A DNA stretch of 11,802 nt. Source: Cerioporus squamosus (Eukaryota; Basidiomycota; Agaricomycetes; Polyporales; Polyporaceae). Under the pieces are notes generated by a model, which saw only the letters and a list, made by a program, of their open reading frames with translations, searched no databases and had not been told where the DNA came from. Location: the NCBI GenBank assembly GCA_022592435.1, contig JABYQS010000871.1, positions 1 through 11,802 of the forward strand, in the 5' to 3' direction. Every line of letters begins with the position of its first letter. Position 1 is the stretch's first letter. A program made the position numbers and the translations under genes. This document shows positions 8,197 through 11,802 of the stretch, piece after piece.

Positions 8197-8993
8197 GGCT
8201 TGGCCTGAACGTCCTCGCGCGTCCTACAGGAAGGGTTCAGAGCCAGCGAAGGCACGGAACAGCGAGGTCGAGGGGGCACGCCGTGAGCGGGGAGGGAAAG
8301 CGGAGGCAGGAACGTTCGTGCGAGTACACGCCTCTGTGGGGCCCCGTCTACTACAACCGGCTACCAAAAAGGCTCTGATGGGCATATGACCAGCTTCCCT
8401 CAACCTTATGATCTACTAGCTCAGCTACTACCGTTACCTACCAAGCACTTGCATCTCGCCGCTGTTCACGCCTTCAGGCTGGAGGACACCGTCAACACTA
8501 CACACACATCCCCACCAATTCTCTGCGACAAACCTTGGACAAACCGCGCTGTAATCACGGTCATGTGACGTTGTCGAGCCTTGTCACCGCGTCCGGTCGA
8601 AGGTAGGCAGTACTAAGGCTGAGCCTGCTGGCAGCTGCGCTCTGCCTTTACGCGGCTGCACTTTGCCAGCTCATCTTTGGATCCAACAGCAATGGCGTGT
8701 TCTGCGCTCAACCGTAATGCCTTCTACTTATCTGGCCTTCGGTGGTCGAGTTCAAGGTACAATCGATTGCCACAGACGAGAGGACGAAGATGGCGCCGTC
8801 AATGTTCTATGAGCATGATTGACTATAGCATAAACGGCTTTGCTCGTTCCTTGGGAGCTCTGGTACACTACATCGCTATGCGTGTTCTGCCTTTCTGTGA
8901 CCTCAGGGAGACACTCCCGCCACATCAACGGTACGTAGCGCGAAGTATGGCTGGGAAGTTTGCTGACCAGGACGGTAGCTCCTAACCTCTACC
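8197..8993. promoter_or_regulatory. Divergent promoter region between the NIPA-like gene and the second leucine-rich gene
   Basis: This roughly 800-bp stretch holds the promoter and leader of the minus-strand NIPA-like gene on its left and of the plus-strand leucine-rich copy on its right. A TATA-like CTATAGCATAAA lies at 8823-8834, about 160 nt before the ATG at 8994, and a predicted 5'UTR intron is at 8931-8978. TGACGT near 8565-8570 resembles a CRE/bZIP half-site, but one short match is weak evidence. Open frames at 8195-8389 and 8677-8985 have no family-like content and are treated as chance. Confidence 0.5.
8931..8978 (+). other. Predicted 5'UTR intron of the second leucine-rich gene
   Basis: Donor GTACGT at 8931, branch site GCTGACC (about 8962-8968) and acceptor GGTAG ending at 8978 give a 48-nt intron. 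It ends 15 nt before the ATG at 8994, matching the placement in the other two family members. An alternative acceptor CAG ends at 8970. The intron contains an ATG (8947). Confidence 0.5.
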
Positions 8994-10370
8994 ATGCAGC
9001 GCCCCAACTCACTAGTGGAGGCCATCATTCTTGCGAAGAAGGATGGTCGATGTGTCGAGTCGCCTGTCCGGTTCGGCACAGTGGCCGAAGCGGCGGAGCA
9101 ATTGAAGAGTTATGAGGGAAGCCACGACCTCATAAGCTTGACCTTGCCTCTGTCGGAAGGCGAAACCTCGCTAGTCGACATCTCGGTCATCCTTGCCCTG
9201 GACCTACCGAATGTGAAACACCTTCGACTGGAGTCCACGCCACCGCAAATGACACGTACGATTATCAGCTGGCCTTCGATACGGAGCCTTATCCGACGAA
9301 CCCTGGCACCGACTTCGAAGACTTCATCACTGCTCAAGCAATGGCCAACCCTTTTGTATTCTCGTACCATCTCCTTGACGCTTTATCTCGATGGTCCGGG
9401 CTCGAAGTCGTGGAGATTGTCAACTTTCTGCATATTGTGAGCAAGGATCCATACGATATACCGACGTTGGCATGTCCTGTCGTCTCAATCTCAAGTCCTT
9501 CTTCCTCGAAGACCTTCCCGGCCGTATGCAGCATTTCCTCGGGTATCTTCACCTGCCTCTCAATGCCAGCGTGTGGCTCAAGACGACGACCGGTATGCGC
9601 CCGCTCGAGGCTGACATGGTACAAGAGATGCTCCCGCAGCAACCCGCGGTATATCAGGATCTCCCCATGCGCAATATGGCGCTCAAGTCCAGGTCAAGAT
9701 CGGACCGAAATCCCTCATGGTTGGCGGTGCCGTGTCGCATGACCGAAACCGCTTCGTTCTCGAGGTGTGTCCAGTCTCCCAGGAACGTTCAACTCCCACG
9801 ACGCTGGTGGCGACCTCCTGCGGTCTGTACTCCGTTCCCTGCCGAACATCTTCGACCCGTCCGTTGTAAAGCACCTCCGCATCTGCGGCGAGATCACGTA
9901 TATTCGCTCCGGCGACGACTGGGCCAACGCTCTCCGTCCCTTTTGCAACCTCGAAGTCCTCCACCTCGAAGATGATGCCTTGGGGAAACATGGCTTCGTC
10001 AACGCGTTGTTCGAGGGCCTTGTCGGGGATGTGTATGATGTTCAAGAACGCCGAGAAGCTCCCGTTGCCCTCGCCTCCGTGCGTTGGTCATCACCGATGC
10101 TAGCGTCTCCAAGACGATATCAAGAGCATGTATGAGGGACTGGAAGAACGGAAGAAGAGAGGTCGCCCGCTGCTGGTCTTCAAACTCCAGTTCCGAAACA
10201 GCGGCCTTACGAAGTCGAAACTTCAGCAGGCAGTGAATAAGCTGTCAGGCCCAGTTGTCGCCGTCGAATGGCAGGAGAGGCATACGCTCCGTCTTACGTG
10301 CACATCCCGGCGGCCCCTCCTCCGACCCTTCGCACCAGAAAGCGTCGAAGATAAATCCCGGAATGTGTGA
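8994..10370 (+). pseudogene. Second leucine-rich family member, full length but frame-disrupted
   Basis: The span from ATG 8994 to TGA 10368-10370 (1377 nt) is almost the same length as the intact relative (1374 nt), but no single frame covers it. Family-like sequence moves through these segments: frame of 8994 to about 9250; next frame to about 9480 (DYQLAFDTEPYPTNPG ... WSGLEVVEIVNFLHI); then to about 9687 (RLNLKSFFLEDLPGRMQHFL ... EADMVQEML); then to about 9768 (VQVKIGPKSLMVGG); then to about 10060 (GGDLLRSVLRSLPNIFDPSV ... LEVLHLEDDALG); then ALVITDASVS to about 10115; then DDIKSMYEGLEERKKRG to the stop. Each step fits loss of one base; the step at 10020-10082 is the least certain. I see no in-frame nonsense codon in the composite. 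There is no room for introns at most breaks. So it is either a young pseudogene or a gene damaged by sequence indel errors. Its closest relative here is the copy at 10896. No F-box is visible. Confidence 0.7.
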
Positions 10371-10895
10371 CCGCGAACGTACATACTTGATGACTTTGAT
10401 GTATTGATGCATGTAACGGTACCAACTATTGTCGTGTAATACACACTTTGTAGTGACTTGCATTTGACGCCAGGTACCACGGCCAGCTCGTCCCAAACCT
10501 CCACCACAACAGAGACCTCCGCTCAAGGTCAATGGACTGGTCTATGAAACAACTGCACCGTTTGCTAACACACGGACATACGAGGAGCGTTGCAAGCTGT
10601 TTAGGTGGGGCGTTATCTGCAACATGGGCTTTGTCGAACGCGAAGTTCCTTGAGTTTCTCTGCCGGCAGCTGCTTTCGTGCTGATGTGTCTGCTTCTCTT
10701 TGGTATACTATCCAGGTGGACACCCCGTCAAATAATGGGTGAAGTGGACATGCAAGAATATGCTCGTCTTTTGCAGGACTGCGCTGCTCTCGAACCACCG
10801 ACAGCCTCATACTCGCGCCAAGGTATGTGGTTCGGTTCACCGTCTGAGAGTTGACCGTGAACTGAGAGCCGTGTTGTCAGCACTAGTACTCGAAT
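10371..10895 (+). promoter_or_regulatory. Intergenic: 3'UTR of second leucine-rich copy, promoter and leader of the third
   Basis: I find no gene in these 525 bases. A TATA-like GGTATACTATCC lies at about 10701-10712. The predicted 5'UTR intron (10823-10880) of the next gene sits at the right end. Confidence 0.4.
10823..10880 (+). other. Predicted 5'UTR intron of the third leucine-rich gene
   Basis: Donor GTATGT at 10823, a branch-like GAACTGAG (about 10858-10865) and acceptor TTGTCAG ending at 10880 give a 58-nt intron. It ends 15 nt before the ATG at 10896. The 15 leader nucleotides include an in-frame TAG (10884-10886), so the upstream exon cannot be coding in the frame of that ATG. Confidence 0.5.
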
Positions 10896-11802
10896 ATGCA
10901 GGATACACGCTATCCGGTGTCGGCTACCGTTCAACGCGTCGTCGATGGACAAGTCAGCCGGGTTGAGCAAGTCTTCGACACAGTGGCCGCTGCGTTCAAG
11001 GAGCTATGGCGATCCCTCAAGCTGTACTCGCGCTGCGTGTCGAACTTTCCGGCAGCAACATCCCTGCAGAGGACTTAGCGTGCCTCTTTCAACTGGAGAT
11101 GTACAACATGACGGAGCTGTATCTTGGTGCTGAACCATCCACGGACGACCCGCCTACTACCTCTTCCCATACACCACGGAACAGTGGCCGGTGGAATACC
11201 CGCCCGTCAGGTCGATCAACCCCGAGGATTATATCCGATACTATCCTCAGGTCCTGCCGCCATTCACATGTGCACACTTCCTCTACGGCCTGCATCTGGG
11301 TCGCGCTGGAGCGCGTCGAGATCCGCCACTTTCTTCATGTACCGACTGCGGATAAGGACCACATCCCGGCGGGGGAGTTGGATCCCTGCGATTGGACGTT
11401 CGCCATGCACCGCAATCTGAAGACGTTCATCGTCGAGGACATACCATGTCGGGTGCAGTTCCTGTTGGGCTACGTCTACATACCGACCCATGTGGACGTC
11501 CACCTCACCGCTATGAACATCACGAGATCGTTCGAAGCGGACATGGTGAAGGAGATGGTTCCCTACCTTCCGGCGATTGTCAAGGGCGTGCGGATGCTCG
11601 ACGAAGCCACTCATATCCACGTCAAGGTCGGTCCGAGGAGCCTTCTGCTTTGCGGGAAGTTGTCCTCCGACGAAGACGACAAGAGACGCCTCATTCTTGA
11701 AGCGCGACCGAACTCTGCCAGCGTATTCGAGCCAGATCGGGCTCGCGGAGGGTTTCTCCACTCCCTCCTGCACCTCGTCCGTGATATCTTCGACCTGTCC
11801 GT
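10896..11802 (+). pseudogene. Third leucine-rich family member, partial (runs off the right edge), frame-disrupted
   Basis: It starts at ATG 10896 (MQDTRYPVSATVQRVVDGQV...). The N-terminus aligns by eye with the copy at 8994 (x-D-G-x-V/C-x-x-x-x-x-F-x-T-V-A-x-A in both). The 8994 frame equivalent stops at 11076-11078, but family-like sequence continues in other frames: about 11006-11157 (AVLALRVELSGSNIPAEDLA), about 11158-11300 (YLFPYTTEQWPVEYPPV), then from about 11300 to the window edge without a stop (ALERVEIRHFLHV, RNLKTFIVEDIPCRVQFLL, FEADMVKEMVP, IHVKVGPRSLLL). The breaks near 11005 and 11157 each fit one missing base; the break near 11300 fits one extra or two missing bases. The last segment is open for about 500 nt and strongly resembles the middle of the copy at 8994. 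It may be a decaying paralog or a real gene with indel errors. The C-terminal third lies outside the window. Confidence 0.65.

Noticed and set aside
8195..8389. Plus-strand open frame in the divergent promoter region
   Set aside because: It overlaps the start codon and leader of the NIPA-like gene and has no family-like content.
8677..8985. Open frame just before the second leucine-rich copy
   Set aside because: It spans the predicted TATA-like site and 5'UTR intron and resembles no domain.

Overview
This window looks like nuclear DNA from a filamentous basidiomycete, probably a mushroom-forming Agaricomycete. The coding sequence is GC-rich with a preference for C or G at third positions. 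Two of the genes are broken by many very short introns (48-68 nt, GT-AG, yTnAy branch points a few bases before the acceptor), and TATA-type promoters are visible. There are no bacterial-style operons or Shine-Dalgarno sites. The organism assignment is inference from gene architecture.

Layout, left to right: (1) the 3' end of a gamma-tubulin complex component gene (Spc97/Spc98 family), + strand, ending at 718. (2) An intact, uninterrupted 457-residue leucine-rich, F-box-LRR-like protein (1269-2642, +), with a probable 5'UTR intron. (3) A non-coding stretch that holds an imperfect tandem duplication (about 3202-3500) just upstream of the TATA box of the next gene. (4) A 9-exon group A FAD-dependent monooxygenase, salicylate-hydroxylase type (3633-5392, +), with one apparent frameshift in exon 7. 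(5) Convergent to it, a 12- or 13-exon NIPA/DUF803 magnesium-transporter-like membrane protein (8196 down to about 5693, - strand), including a 6-nt microexon. (6) Two further members of the leucine-rich family (8994-10370 and 10896 to the right edge, both +). In both, recognisable sequence hops between frames several times, mostly by single-base steps, without in-frame stop codons.

The tubulin, monooxygenase and NIPA genes look like unrelated neighbours, not a pathway. The coherent story is the leucine-rich family: one intact and two frame-disrupted members, all with a predicted small intron ending 12-15 nt before the ATG. I did not find a CRISPR array, tRNA, rRNA, insertion sequence or recognisable transposon. 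I see no clear new defence or biosynthetic system. The most unusual signals are the shared 5'UTR intron, the microexon, the duplicated promoter-proximal block and the concentration of frame breaks in two paralogs.
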